DNA from: an uncultured Lachnospiraceae bacterium
Lineage (GTDB): Bacteria; Bacillota; Clostridia; Lachnospirales; Lachnospiraceae
Assembly (NCBI GenBank): GCA_947625205.1
Contig: CANQNN010000024.1
Span: 1-39,213 of the forward strand
Direction: 5' to 3'
DNA length: 39,213 nucleotides
Shown here: one piece after another, positions 8,951 to 16,675 of the stretch
How positions within the stretch are numbered: the stretch's first letter is position 1
Layout of the letters: every line of letters starts with the position of its first letter
The notes under the pieces: generated by a model
Told to the model about the DNA's origin: nothing
What the model saw: the letters and a program-made list of their open reading frames with translations, nothing else
The model's database searches: none
Position numbers and translations under genes: made by a program

Positions 8951-10285
8951 TCAGTCTGTCCGGACTTTACGCATAATAGGATTACGAAGAATGCTGACGA
9001 TCAAAGGTATCACCATAAGCGCCCACACAATAGGCTCTGACAGCACCACTCCCATATATTGCAGATTGGGCACCAGAAGATATGCGATCAACACCTTCCC
9101 CACCAACTCAATCAGGCTTGAAACCAACGGTGTTCTACTGTCTCCAAAGCCCTGCATACTGTTCCGCAAAATACAAATAACAGCGGGCAAAAAATAAAAA
9201 GATGCGTTGACTTTTAAATAAAGAACTGCATTATCAATAATCTCCGGCTCCTGGCTGGCTGTAATTAAATTGATGATCACAGGTGACAGCGTAAATACGA
9301 TAAGCAGCACAAGCAGATACCAACAGAGTGAAAAGAAAATGGTATCGCGTATCCCCTGTTTAATACGCCCATACTCTTCTGCGCCCAGATTCTGTCCGCA
9401 ATAGGTAGCAAGCGCTGTTCCCAGAACAAAGAAGATCATTAAGAACAAGGACGTGGCTTTCCGCGCTCCTGTGTGCGCCACTATAATGTTCATTCCCAAT
9501 GCATTGATTGCTGTCTGTAACGCCAAAGACCCCATCAATACAAAGGAAAGCATAAATCCCATAGAAAATCCCCGTGGAAGAAGCTCCTTATACAGCCCTT
9601 TGTCCGGAGCCATATCGCTTGCATGCAGACGGATCTGCGGATATTTTCTGCGCATATATATAAAGCACAATACCGCCGACAGCGCCTGTGATGCAACGGT
9701 AGCCAAAGCAGCTCCCATAACGCCCATGTCAAACCGAAGGATCAATAAATAGTCCAGTACAATATTCAGGAGATTAGAAATAATCAAAAACATCAACGGT
9801 GTGAAAGAATCTCCTATCGCCCGTAAAATGGCTGCACACACATTGTACAGAGTGGTTGCGATCAGTCCTGCGATAATGATCTTGATATAAGCGGAAGCTT
9901 CCGGAATAAGCTCCGGTGAAACATTAAGAAAATCCAAAATAGAGGGCAAAGAAATCAGACACCCAATACTTAAAAGCACAGTAAGGACTACACTTAACAC
10001 TACTGTCCCGCCGATAGATCTACGCAGCTTTTTTTCATCCTGCGCGCCAAAATAAGTAGCTACGATAATGCCATAACCACAGATCACACCGTTTATAAAT
10101 TCGATCAACAAATCACTGAGGGAAGTAGTCGCTCCCACTGCCGCCAAAGAGGTCTCGCCCAAAGTACTGCCGATGATCCGTGTATCTATCAGGCTGTAGC
10201 CCAGCTGAAACAGTTGCCCGATATACAGCGGAATCGCAAACAGTAAAATAACTCGGATTGGTTTACCCTGTGTAAGATTTTTCAT
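8951..10285 (-). CDS. MATE-family multidrug/Na+ antiporter
   Basis: A 444-residue protein with about twelve hydrophobic segments in two homologous halves, as in MATE exporters that extrude cationic compounds against a Na+ or H+ gradient. The start MKNLTQGKPIRVILLFAIPLY is typical of the clostridial branch, with an amphipathic stretch followed by TM1. Conserved helix segments include DTRIIGSTLGETSLAAVG in the N half and GDSRTPLVSSLIELVGK in the C half. ATG at 10285 follows GGGAGG at 4 bases. It stands alone: a terminator follows it and a hairpin precedes it. By eye its base composition is lower in GC than its neighbours, which could mean later acquisition. The substrate cannot be told from sequence. 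Confidence 0.9.
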   Translation of the reverse strand: MKNLTQGKPIRVILLFAIPLYIGQLFQLGYSLIDTRIIGSTLGETSLAAVGATTSLSDLLIEFINGVICGYGIIVATYFGAQDEKKLRRSIGGTVVLSVVLTVLLSIGCLISLPSILDFLNVSPELIPEASAYIKIIIAGLIATTLYNVCAAILRAIGDSFTPLMFLIISNLLNIVLDYLLILRFDMGVMGAALATVASQALSAVLCFIYMRRKYPQIRLHASDMAPDKGLYKELLPRGFSMGFMLSFVLMGSLALQTAINALGMNIIVAHTGARKATSLFLMIFFVLGTALATYCGQNLGAEEYGRIKQGIRDTIFFSLCWYLLVLLIVFTLSPVIINLITASQEPEIIDNAVLYLKVNASFYFLPAVICILRNSMQGFGDSRTPLVSSLIELVGKVLIAYLLVPNLQYMGVVLSEPIVWALMVIPLIVSILRNPIMRKVRTD

Positions 10286-10327
10286 GTTTCCTCCCTGACA
10301 CCGTTAGATTCTTTGCATATGCATAGA

Positions 10328-10357
10328 CCGCTGATACATGTTTCCACATACCAGCGG
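10328..10357. terminator. hairpin between HPr-like gene and MATE gene
   Basis: CCGCTG (10328-10333) pairs with CAGCGG (10352-10357), and the stem can be extended inward. A run of five T follows on the plus strand, while the minus-strand side lacks a clear T tract. It sits just downstream of the HPr-like stop codon. It may end that transcript weakly or insulate the MATE gene. Confidence 0.4.
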
Positions 10358-10369
10358 CCCTTTTTCCTG

Positions 10370-10630
10370 TCATTCGCTCTTTTCCCCGTTTAAGCCGTTT
10401 GCCAGATACGGCGCGATCGCGGCTTCCACCTCAGCGATCTTCTCGTTTGTCTCAAGGATCCTGAATTCCACGTTCTTAGACAGATCCATAGAAAAAATTC
10501 CCATAATGGACTTGGCATCGATAACGTATCTGCCGGACACCAGATCAAAGTATCCGTCAAATCCCACTATCGCGGTGACAAATCCCTTCACTCTCTCGAT
10601 AGAGTTCAGATCCAATATGTAGCTTTTCAT
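10370..10630 (-). CDS. HPr-like protein lacking the catalytic histidine
   Basis: An 86-residue protein with the HPr fold signature. DAKSIMGIFSMDL (38-50) matches the conserved regulatory-serine region of HPr (KSIMGVMSL), with Ser41 in place of Ser46. The region where HPr carries the phosphorylated His15 (IHARPA) reads NSIERVKG, and the whole protein contains no histidine. It therefore cannot act as a PTS phosphocarrier in the normal way. The retained serine could allow a role like Bacillus Crh, the HPr paralogue that assists CcpA, but this is inference. It has its own promoter (10694-10722) and follows the alpha-glycosidase gene, which itself carries a CcpA/LacI-type operator. ATG at 10630 follows GAGG at 8 bases. 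Confidence 0.75.
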   Translation of the reverse strand: MKSYILDLNSIERVKGFVTAIVGFDGYFDLVSGRYVIDAKSIMGIFSMDLSKNVEFRILETNEKIAEVEAAIAPYLANGLNGEKSE

Positions 10631-10693
10631 TGTGCATACCTCATTCCCTTATTTTATATAATACTATAAAACCGGAAAATCCCCTTATATGGT

Positions 10694-10722
10694 AGTATAA
10701 AATCTATGCCTCCTTTTTGCAA
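10694..10722 (-). promoter_or_regulatory. promoter of the HPr-like gene
   Basis: On the minus strand TTGCAA (10717-10722) is followed after exactly 17 bases by TATACT (10694-10699), about 64 bases before the start codon. It begins 13 bases after the alpha-glycosidase stop codon. Confidence 0.55.
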
Positions 10723-10734
10723 TAATCTTTTTTA

Positions 10735-12495
10735 TCACGTGTGTATCCTACGGATCAGGATACCGTTACGAAGAAGGGTGGCGTCGATATAGTGTCTCGA
10801 GAACAGGATCTCACCCTCTCTCGGGATCTCCACATCCTCCTCCTCGCAGTTGATGATGACCTCCACATAATTATCCAGCCAGCCGATCTTATTGAACTCT
10901 ATGACCCTGGGCTTGTTGATCTTGTTCGGAAAATGGAAATTACGGCTCCGAAGAAGCGGCTCCTGCTGTCTCAAATGCAGCAAGCTCCTGATGATTTGGA
11001 TGCGCTCGTCATAAACTCCCGCCTCAATATCCTCCCACGGCATACAGCGTCTGCAATCCGGATCGTGGCCTCCCTCCATAGCGATCTCCGTTCCGTAATA
11101 GATACACGGCGAACCCGGCATGGTAAAGAGCACCGCCAGCTGCTGAAAATATTCATCCAGATTCTTTACGCCGCTTCTGAGTCTTTTCGTATCATGGGAA
11201 TCCAGCAGATTAAAGAGCACATCGTTAGTCTGCTGCATATATCCGGTATAGCAGCGGTTGATGGTATATTCAAAATCCTCGTTCGTCAGACTCTTGTCGA
11301 TCCAGAAATCCCTGATGCTCTCGCCGAGCGGATAATTCATGACCGCGTCAAACTCATCGCCCCGCAGCCACGGCATCGCGTCATGCCAGATCTCACCCAG
11401 TATATAGATATCCGGCTTGATCGCCTTTAGACGGCTGCGCAGCTCCTTACAGAACGTATGGGATATCTCGTTGGCAACGTCCAGGCGAATACCGTCCACA
11501 TCATAGTCCCTGACCCATCTTTCACACACCCCGGTCAGATACTCCCGCACCTTTGGATTGTTGGTATTAAGCTTCGGCATCTGATCAAAAAAGGCAAACG
11601 TATAATACTGCTTTGCCCAGGCACAGCCGCCGTCCTGCTTAAAGGGCCACTCATTGACCATAAACCAGTCCCAATACTCTGACTGCGGTCCTTTTTCCTT
11701 CACGTCAAGCCACGGGGCAAAGTGCCGCCCGCTGTGGTTGAACACGCCGTCCAGCATCACACGGATACCGCGCTTATGCGCCTCCTGCACAAGCGTAACC
11801 ATCGTCTCCCCGGAACCGAAATGCGGATCGATCTTCATATAATCGGTGGTATCGTATTTATGGGCGGAGGGAGATTCGTTGACAGGCGTCAGATACAGTC
11901 CCGATATGCCCAAATCCCTAATGTAATCCAGCTTATTGATGATACCCTGCAGATCGCCGCCGTAAAACTGTTCATTCGTCACAGGCGCATTGCCTCTCCA
12001 CGGCAAAGTTCCCTCGGGATCGTTCGAGGGATCGCCGTTGCAGAACCGCTCCGGAAATATCTGATACCAGATCGTCTCATTGACCCAGTCCGGCGTCACG
12101 GGAATATCCGCCGGATTCATCCACGGGAACACAAAGCACTGACGACTTCTGCCCGCCAGATGCATCTGCTCCTCCGAGACAAATCCGTCCTCGAAATAAA
12201 ACCATTTCTCACTGTCCGTCTGCAGCTCGAAATAATATTTCAATCTTTTGAATTCAGGTTTGACGGTGGTCGTCCACCAAAGCTGGTTTTTCAGCCGCTT
12301 CTTAAAAGGGATATTGACCGCATCGCCGCTCCATGTCTCACCGCCGCCCAGAATACCGGATTTAAAGGGATCGCCCTGGATCAGATTCACATACTTCACA
12401 TCGTATCCGGTCTTAATATTGATAACCAGCTGATCCTCATCCAAAGGATAGCAATAATTATCATTCGCCCTATGATATACCGCATTGAAATCCAT
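10735..12495 (-). CDS. GH13 alpha-glycosidase (neopullulanase/cyclomaltodextrinase type)
   Basis: A 586-residue protein of the neopullulanase, maltogenic amylase and cyclomaltodextrinase group. An N-terminal beta-rich region of about 120 residues resembles CBM34, followed by a complete GH13 barrel. The four GH13 motifs are present: MLDGVFNH, GIRLDVANE (nucleophile Asp339), LGEIWHD (acid/base Glu368) and LLDSHDTKR (Asp435). No signal peptide is seen, so it should act in the cytoplasm on imported maltodextrins or cyclodextrins. ATG at 12495 is chosen because GGAGGTG lies about 5 bases upstream and the product starts MDFNAVYHRA; the 16 codons upstream run through the operator. Transcription is probably controlled by the palindrome at 12515-12528. 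Confidence 0.9.
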   Translation of the reverse strand: MDFNAVYHRANDNYCYPLDEDQLVINIKTGYDVKYVNLIQGDPFKSGILGGGETWSGDAVNIPFKKRLKNQLWWTTTVKPEFKRLKYYFELQTDSEKWFYFEDGFVSEEQMHLAGRSRQCFVFPWMNPADIPVTPDWVNETIWYQIFPERFCNGDPSNDPEGTLPWRGNAPVTNEQFYGGDLQGIINKLDYIRDLGISGLYLTPVNESPSAHKYDTTDYMKIDPHFGSGETMVTLVQEAHKRGIRVMLDGVFNHSGRHFAPWLDVKEKGPQSEYWDWFMVNEWPFKQDGGCAWAKQYYTFAFFDQMPKLNTNNPKVREYLTGVCERWVRDYDVDGIRLDVANEISHTFCKELRSRLKAIKPDIYILGEIWHDAMPWLRGDEFDAVMNYPLGESIRDFWIDKSLTNEDFEYTINRCYTGYMQQTNDVLFNLLDSHDTKRLRSGVKNLDEYFQQLAVLFTMPGSPCIYYGTEIAMEGGHDPDCRRCMPWEDIEAGVYDERIQIIRSLLHLRQQEPLLRSRNFHFPNKINKPRVIEFNKIGWLDNYVEVIINCEEEDVEIPREGEILFSRHYIDATLLRNGILIRRIHT

Positions 12496-12514
12496 AAGAA
12501 CACCTCCGCATTTG

Positions 12515-12528
12515 GGAAAACGTTTTCC
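12515..12528. promoter_or_regulatory. LacI/CcpA-type operator of the alpha-glycosidase gene
   Basis: GGAAAACGTTTTCC is a perfect 14-base palindrome with the central CG typical of LacI-family operators and cre sites. It lies directly downstream of the -10 box and 19 bases before the start codon, the position expected for repression by roadblock or exclusion. No LacI-family gene is in the window. Confidence 0.75.
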
Positions 12529-12542
12529 AGTACCGTAAGACA

Positions 12543-12571
12543 ATCATACAACCCTTTTATAAGAATTGCAA
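12543..12571 (-). promoter_or_regulatory. promoter of the alpha-glycosidase gene
   Basis: On the minus strand TTGCAA (12566-12571) and TATGAT (12543-12548) are spaced by 17 bases. The -35 box lies inside the last codons of feoB. The operator follows within about 15 bases of the -10. Confidence 0.7.
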
Positions 12572-14572
12572 GCACAAACTTGCGATCTGATAAAATATAA
12601 AGGCCACAAGCCACGCCACGCCGCACTGCATACACACGATCCCGACGGTTCTCCACGCAGAACCCAGCTCCCGTCTGATCGTAGTGACGGCCGCCACACA
12701 GGGCGTATACAGGAGCGTAAAGATCAGGTAGCTTGCCGCCGCAAGCGGCGTAAATATGGTATCCAGCGCTCCGCCAAGCCCCGACATACCGGTGCCGGTA
12801 AGAACGCTCAAAGTGCTGACGACCGCCTCTTTAGCCGAAAAACCGCTGATAAGAGCCGTGGCCGCCCGCCAGTCGTTAAACCCAAGCGGTATAAAAAGCG
12901 GCGCAAGCAGCTTGCCGATCATCGCCAGAAGGCTATCGCCGGAATCCGAAACCACATTCAGGCGCATATCAAAGGTCTGCAGGAACCAGATGATAAGCGT
13001 TGCGATAAATATAACCGTAAAGGCGCGCTGTATAAAATCCTTCGCCTTATCCCACATAAGCAGAAGCACGCTTTTAGGCGATGGAAAACGGTAATTGGGA
13101 AGCTCCATCACAAACGGCATGGGTTTACCCCGAAATACCGTTTTCTTTAATACAGCAGCACAAATAATGCCGGTCAGAATCCCCAGCGCGTACAACCCTA
13201 TCATGACAAGCGCCTGGAAACGTCTGAAAAAGGCCGCCGTAAACAGGGCGTAGATTGGGATCTTGGCAGAACAGCTGATAAAAGGTATGAGCATGATCGT
13301 CATCTTCTTATCCCGCTCGGAGGATAGCGTTCTGGTGGACATGACCGCGGGCACACTGCACCCAAAACCGATCAGCATAGAGACAAAGCTCCTGCCCGAC
13401 AGTCCGAGTCTTCTAAGCGGCCGGTCCATCACGAAGGCGATCCTTGCCATATACCCCGAATCCTCCAGGATCGACAGGAAGAAAAACAACACAACAATGA
13501 TCGGCAGGAAGCTCAGCACACTACCGACCCCCGCGAAAATACCGTCGATCACAAGGCTTTTCACCACGGGGTTGATGCCGTATGCGGTCAGCGCACGCTC
13601 CGTCACCGCTGCAAGCCTGTCTATCCCCGCGCTTAGCAGATCGCTTAAAAAGGTGCCGATCACGCCGAAGGTCATCCAGAAAACAAACAGCATGATAAGC
13701 AGGAATGAGGGGATCGCCAGATATTTGTTGGTGAGCACGCTGTCGATGCGCACACTTCTGATATGTTCCCTACTCTCTTTACATTTAATGACTGCCTGCG
13801 CACAGACCTTCTCGATAAAAGCATACCGCATATCCGCAAGCGCGGCGTTGCGGTCCATTCCGCTGTCCCTCTCCATCTCCACGATACTGTGCTCCATCAG
13901 ATCCAGCTCGTTCTCCGACAGATGCAGACTGTCAATGATATCGCGGTCGCCCTCCACGATTTTGGTCGCCGCAAACCTGGGCGACATTCCGATGCGCTCC
14001 GCATGATCCTCCACCTGATGGCTCACCGCGTGGATGCATCTATGTACCGCACCCTTCTCGCAAAAATCTGTCACTTTCGGATAGACATGCCGTTCCGCCA
14101 CTTCTTTAATGGCATGGATCAGGTCTTCAATACCCTCATTCCTGACTGCGCTGATGGCAACTACGGGGATCCCGAGTTCCTCCTGCATTTTATCAATATC
14201 GATCGTGCCGCCGTTGCTGCGCACTTCGTCCATCATGTTGAGCGCCAGCACCACGGGAATATGCATCTCCAGAAGCTGCAGCGTCAGATACAGATTTCTC
14301 TCTATATTCGTTGCATCCACAATATTGATGATGCCGTCGGGCCGTTCTTTTAATATAAAGCTGCGGGTAACGATCTCCTCATTCGAGTAAGGTCTTATGG
14401 AATAGATACCCGGCAGATCCACCACCGCATCGCCTCTGTCTCCGCGTATCTCTCCCGTCTTGGCGTCCACGGTCACACCGGGGAAATTTCCGACGTGCTG
14501 GTTTGATCCCGTCAGTTGATTAAAAAGAGTGGTCTTGCCACAGTTCTGATTACCTACCAATGCATATACCAT
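12557..14572 (-). CDS. feoB: ferrous iron transporter FeoB
   Basis: A 671-residue FeoB, the GTPase-coupled Fe(II) importer of the cytoplasmic membrane. The N-terminal G domain has G1 GNQNCGKT, G2-region FPGVTVD, G3 DLPG and G4 NMMD. A helical spacer follows (about 165-265), then membrane helices with the two Gate regions: GFGCSVPAVMSTRT with its conserved Cys, and FISCSAKIPIYALF. The length fits clostridial FeoB proteins without a long C-terminal tail. ATG at 14572 begins at the G domain. It lies 85 bases after feoA, with a hairpin between them, and is the last gene of the ECF-epimerase-feo operon. No DtxR or Fur-type site was recognised near it. Confidence 0.95.
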   Translation of the reverse strand: MVYALVGNQNCGKTTLFNQLTGSNQHVGNFPGVTVDAKTGEIRGDRGDAVVDLPGIYSIRPYSNEEIVTRSFILKERPDGIINIVDATNIERNLYLTLQLLEMHIPVVLALNMMDEVRSNGGTIDIDKMQEELGIPVVAISAVRNEGIEDLIHAIKEVAERHVYPKVTDFCEKGAVHRCIHAVSHQVEDHAERIGMSPRFAATKIVEGDRDIIDSLHLSENELDLMEHSIVEMERDSGMDRNAALADMRYAFIEKVCAQAVIKCKESREHIRSVRIDSVLTNKYLAIPSFLLIMLFVFWMTFGVIGTFLSDLLSAGIDRLAAVTERALTAYGINPVVKSLVIDGIFAGVGSVLSFLPIIVVLFFFLSILEDSGYMARIAFVMDRPLRRLGLSGRSFVSMLIGFGCSVPAVMSTRTLSSERDKKMTIMLIPFISCSAKIPIYALFTAAFFRRFQALVMIGLYALGILTGIICAAVLKKTVFRGKPMPFVMELPNYRFPSPKSVLLLMWDKAKDFIQRAFTVIFIATLIIWFLQTFDMRLNVVSDSGDSLLAMIGKLLAPLFIPLGFNDWRAATALISGFSAKEAVVSTLSVLTGTGMSGLGGALDTIFTPLAAASYLIFTLLYTPCVAAVTTIRRELGSAWRTVGIVCMQCGVAWLVAFIFYQIASLCLQFL

Positions 14573-14617
14573 TGCGCTGTCCTTCTTCTGTCAATTATCC
14601 TTTTTCCGCCCTGCCGC

Positions 14618-14650
14618 GCCGGTCATCCGTTCTTTCCGTAAACGACCGGC
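14618..14650. other. hairpin between feoA and feoB
   Basis: GCCGGTC (14618-14624) and GACCGGC (14644-14650) form a perfect 7-bp stem with a 19-base loop. No T tract follows on the minus strand, so it is not a standard terminator. It may mark an RNA processing or stability point between the two cistrons. Confidence 0.4.
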
Positions 14651-14657
14651 TTATATC

Positions 14658-14876
14658 CTATACCACTTCAATCTTGGCCGCATCCTCTTTGCGCAGCGTA
14701 AGCTCGTACCCCCGAAGGTGAAGCTCTATTGGATCTCCCATAGGAGCGACCTTCTGCACCCTGACCAAAGTCTTCGGGATCAAGCCCATATCAAGCAGCC
14801 GGCACCGCAGCTCTCCTTCGCCACCAACGCTTGTTATCTTAACCTCCTGGCCGATTGGCACCTGATCTAATGTCAT
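14658..14876 (-). CDS. feoA: FeoA-domain protein
   Basis: A 72-residue SH3-like FeoA protein, the small cytoplasmic partner of FeoB. The core LRCRLLDMGLIPKTLVRVQKVAP is replaced here by its key parts only: LLDMGLIPKT and APMGDPIELHLRGYELTLRK, the classic FeoA pattern. ATG at 14876 is preferred over one four codons earlier because GGAGG sits 5 bases before it and would otherwise lie inside the gene. It is 27 bases downstream of the epimerase-like gene and precedes feoB. Confidence 0.93.
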   Translation of the reverse strand: MTLDQVPIGQEVKITSVGGEGELRCRLLDMGLIPKTLVRVQKVAPMGDPIELHLRGYELTLRKEDAAKIEVV

Positions 14877-14903
14877 ACTATCCTCCATATCACTTTTCCC
14901 TTA

Positions 14904-15827
14904 TCACTTTTCATACACATGTTTGAATGCGCGGTACGTCCTTCTCATTCCCTCTTCAAAATCCGTGTATTCCACGCCGAGGTCACGCTTACTCTTCTCA
15001 TTGGCGCATAACTCCGTCTCCGCAGCCGTTGCCGGGAACGGCACCGGGATCCCCCGCGTCAAAGCGTCCGCCACCGTAACCGGTATCTCTTTTATATCCG
15101 CCGTTATCTCCGGGTCCGCCACACGTTTTAACATATCAAAGAAGCCGCCATATGTCAGGACTTCGTCTTGGCACAGATTATAGGCCTGCCCGTATGCTTT
15201 CTTGTTGCCTGCGGCAAGAAGCGCCGCCTGCGCCGCATCCTTGACATACACAAACTGAAACCTTCCGTCGGCATCCGCAAAATACGGCAGGACACGGTCT
15301 GTCAGCATCATCTGTATATAGACAGACTCCCTTGGAGCGTAATTGTACGGTCCATACAGAATAGCCGGCCTGAGTATCGTATACGGGATCTTATTCGCAC
15401 CGCATACGCTTTGCAGTTCTTCCTCCAGTGCGACTTTTCCGCCTATATATGCACCGGTCTCACCCGGAAAGCTTCTGTGCTCCAGTGGATAGTCCTCCGC
15501 CTTCACCGCACCGCTTCCCCGCTCATACACATCCACAGTACTGACCAGAATATACTGTCCTATGCTGCCTGTGATGTTTCTTACTACAGTATCCACATCG
15601 CCGGCCTCATAAGCGCAGAAATCAACGACCACGTCATAATGTCTGTCACATGCCGCAAGCACAGACCTGTCATGTCTGTCTCCCGTGATCTGCAATGCCC
15701 CGAATTCCTGCATGGAATAGGTTCCGCGGTTTAAAACGGTTATGCGCGGCTGATCCGGTGAGCGGGAAGCCTCCATTACAAATACTCTGCCAAAGAAATA
15801 GCTGCCGCCTATCACAAGTATTTCCAT
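14904..15827 (-). CDS. NAD-dependent epimerase/dehydratase-like protein (atypical SDR)
   Basis: A 307-residue extended or atypical short-chain dehydrogenase/reductase. The nucleotide-binding turn is VIGGSYFFGR at residues 4-13. The active-site pair is visible as YIGGK (YxxxK), preceded by VSTVDVYERGSG, and is followed by the typical LRPAILYGPYNY block. The substrate is unknown; relatives act on nucleotide sugars. ATG at 15827 follows GGGGAAGG at a 5-base spacing; the longer frame would begin inside the ecfT end. It lies 13 bases after ecfT and 27 bases before feoA, so it seems to be co-transcribed with a transporter and iron genes without an obvious metabolic link. Confidence 0.8.
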   Translation of the reverse strand: MEILVIGGSYFFGRVFVMEASRSPDQPRITVLNRGTYSMQEFGALQITGDRHDRSVLAACDRHYDVVVDFCAYEAGDVDTVVRNITGSIGQYILVSTVDVYERGSGAVKAEDYPLEHRSFPGETGAYIGGKVALEEELQSVCGANKIPYTILRPAILYGPYNYAPRESVYIQMMLTDRVLPYFADADGRFQFVYVKDAAQAALLAAGNKKAYGQAYNLCQDEVLTYGGFFDMLKRVADPEITADIKEIPVTVADALTRGIPVPFPATAAETELCANEKSKRDLGVEYTDFEEGMRRTYRAFKHVYEK

Positions 15828-15840
15828 AAATGCCTTCCCC

Positions 15841-16674
15841 TTATATAAACGGATTATAATATCTGCTGCCGTCCCAGAACGTGACAATTAAATCAACGGC
15901 CAGTATCGCCAGCACAAGTATCACAACGATCCAGTCGTTTCTCTGCATCTTACGCAGATTATACCATGTGCGTTTCTTATTTCTTCCAAACCCGCGAAGC
16001 TCCATCGCATTGCTGACCGTCTCGATACGGTTAAGGCTCGACAGGACAAGCGGCAGTAAAATTGCCACCGAGTTCTTCATTCTGGTTAAGAGCTTGTCTT
16101 TCCCCGACAGGTCAATGCCTCTCGCCTGCTGCGCCTGACTGATATTGTGATACTCTCTCTGCACATCCGGTATGTACCGCAGCGCCAGGCTCACGGAGTA
16201 ACCCACCCGGTAGCTGACGCCTATACTCGCAAGCGATGATGCGAACTCACCCGGATCAGTACACGCGATGAACAGCAGCGCGACCGGCACGACACAGATA
16301 ACCTTCATCGTCATATTGAAATGATAAAAGAGCTGCTGCAGTGTGACAGTGTAAGGACCCGCGATCGGGAAAAGCACCGTTCTACTCTCATAGATCTCCA
16401 CACCGTACTCCGGTGAAAAGAGATAGACGAACAGGTTGTTCATCACCAGGAATATTGCCGCCAGACCCAGGACAAAGCTGATGTCACGGACTCTGATCCT
16501 GCTGACTTTAAAGACAACAAAGCTAAAGAGCAGCATACAGACTAACACCCTCGTATCATAAGTGATCATAGCCGCCACGCTCCACACGATAAAGAAGATC
16601 AGTTTCGTTCTGCCCGTCAGTTCATGCACCAGGCTGTCCCGTCTGATATAACTCAGTATTGGTATTCGTGCCAC
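15841..16674 (-). CDS. ecfT: ECF transporter transmembrane component EcfT
   Basis: A 277-residue membrane protein of the EcfT (CbiQ) family, the coupling subunit of energy-coupling-factor vitamin transporters. About five or six hydrophobic segments are seen. The coupling-helix motifs follow the family pattern: SQAQQARGIDLSG (Ala-Arg-Gly) and SNAMELRGFGRNKKRTW (Leu-Arg-Gly). I place the start at a GTG at 16674, one base after the stop of the ATPase gene, because GGAGGGG lies 7 bases upstream. An in-frame ATG at 16698 would make it overlap the previous gene by 23 bases and would precede the ribosome binding site. It is followed within 13 bases by the epimerase-like gene. Confidence 0.87.
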   Translation of the reverse strand: MARIPILSYIRRDSLVHELTGRTKLIFFIVWSVAAMITYDTRVLVCMLLFSFVVFKVSRIRVRDISFVLGLAAIFLVMNNLFVYLFSPEYGVEIYESRTVLFPIAGPYTVTLQQLFYHFNMTMKVICVVPVALLFIACTDPGEFASSLASIGVSYRVGYSVSLALRYIPDVQREYHNISQAQQARGIDLSGKDKLLTRMKNSVAILLPLVLSSLNRIETVSNAMELRGFGRNKKRTWYNLRKMQRNDWIVVILVLAILAVDLIVTFWDGSRYYNPFI

Positions 16675-16675
16675 T

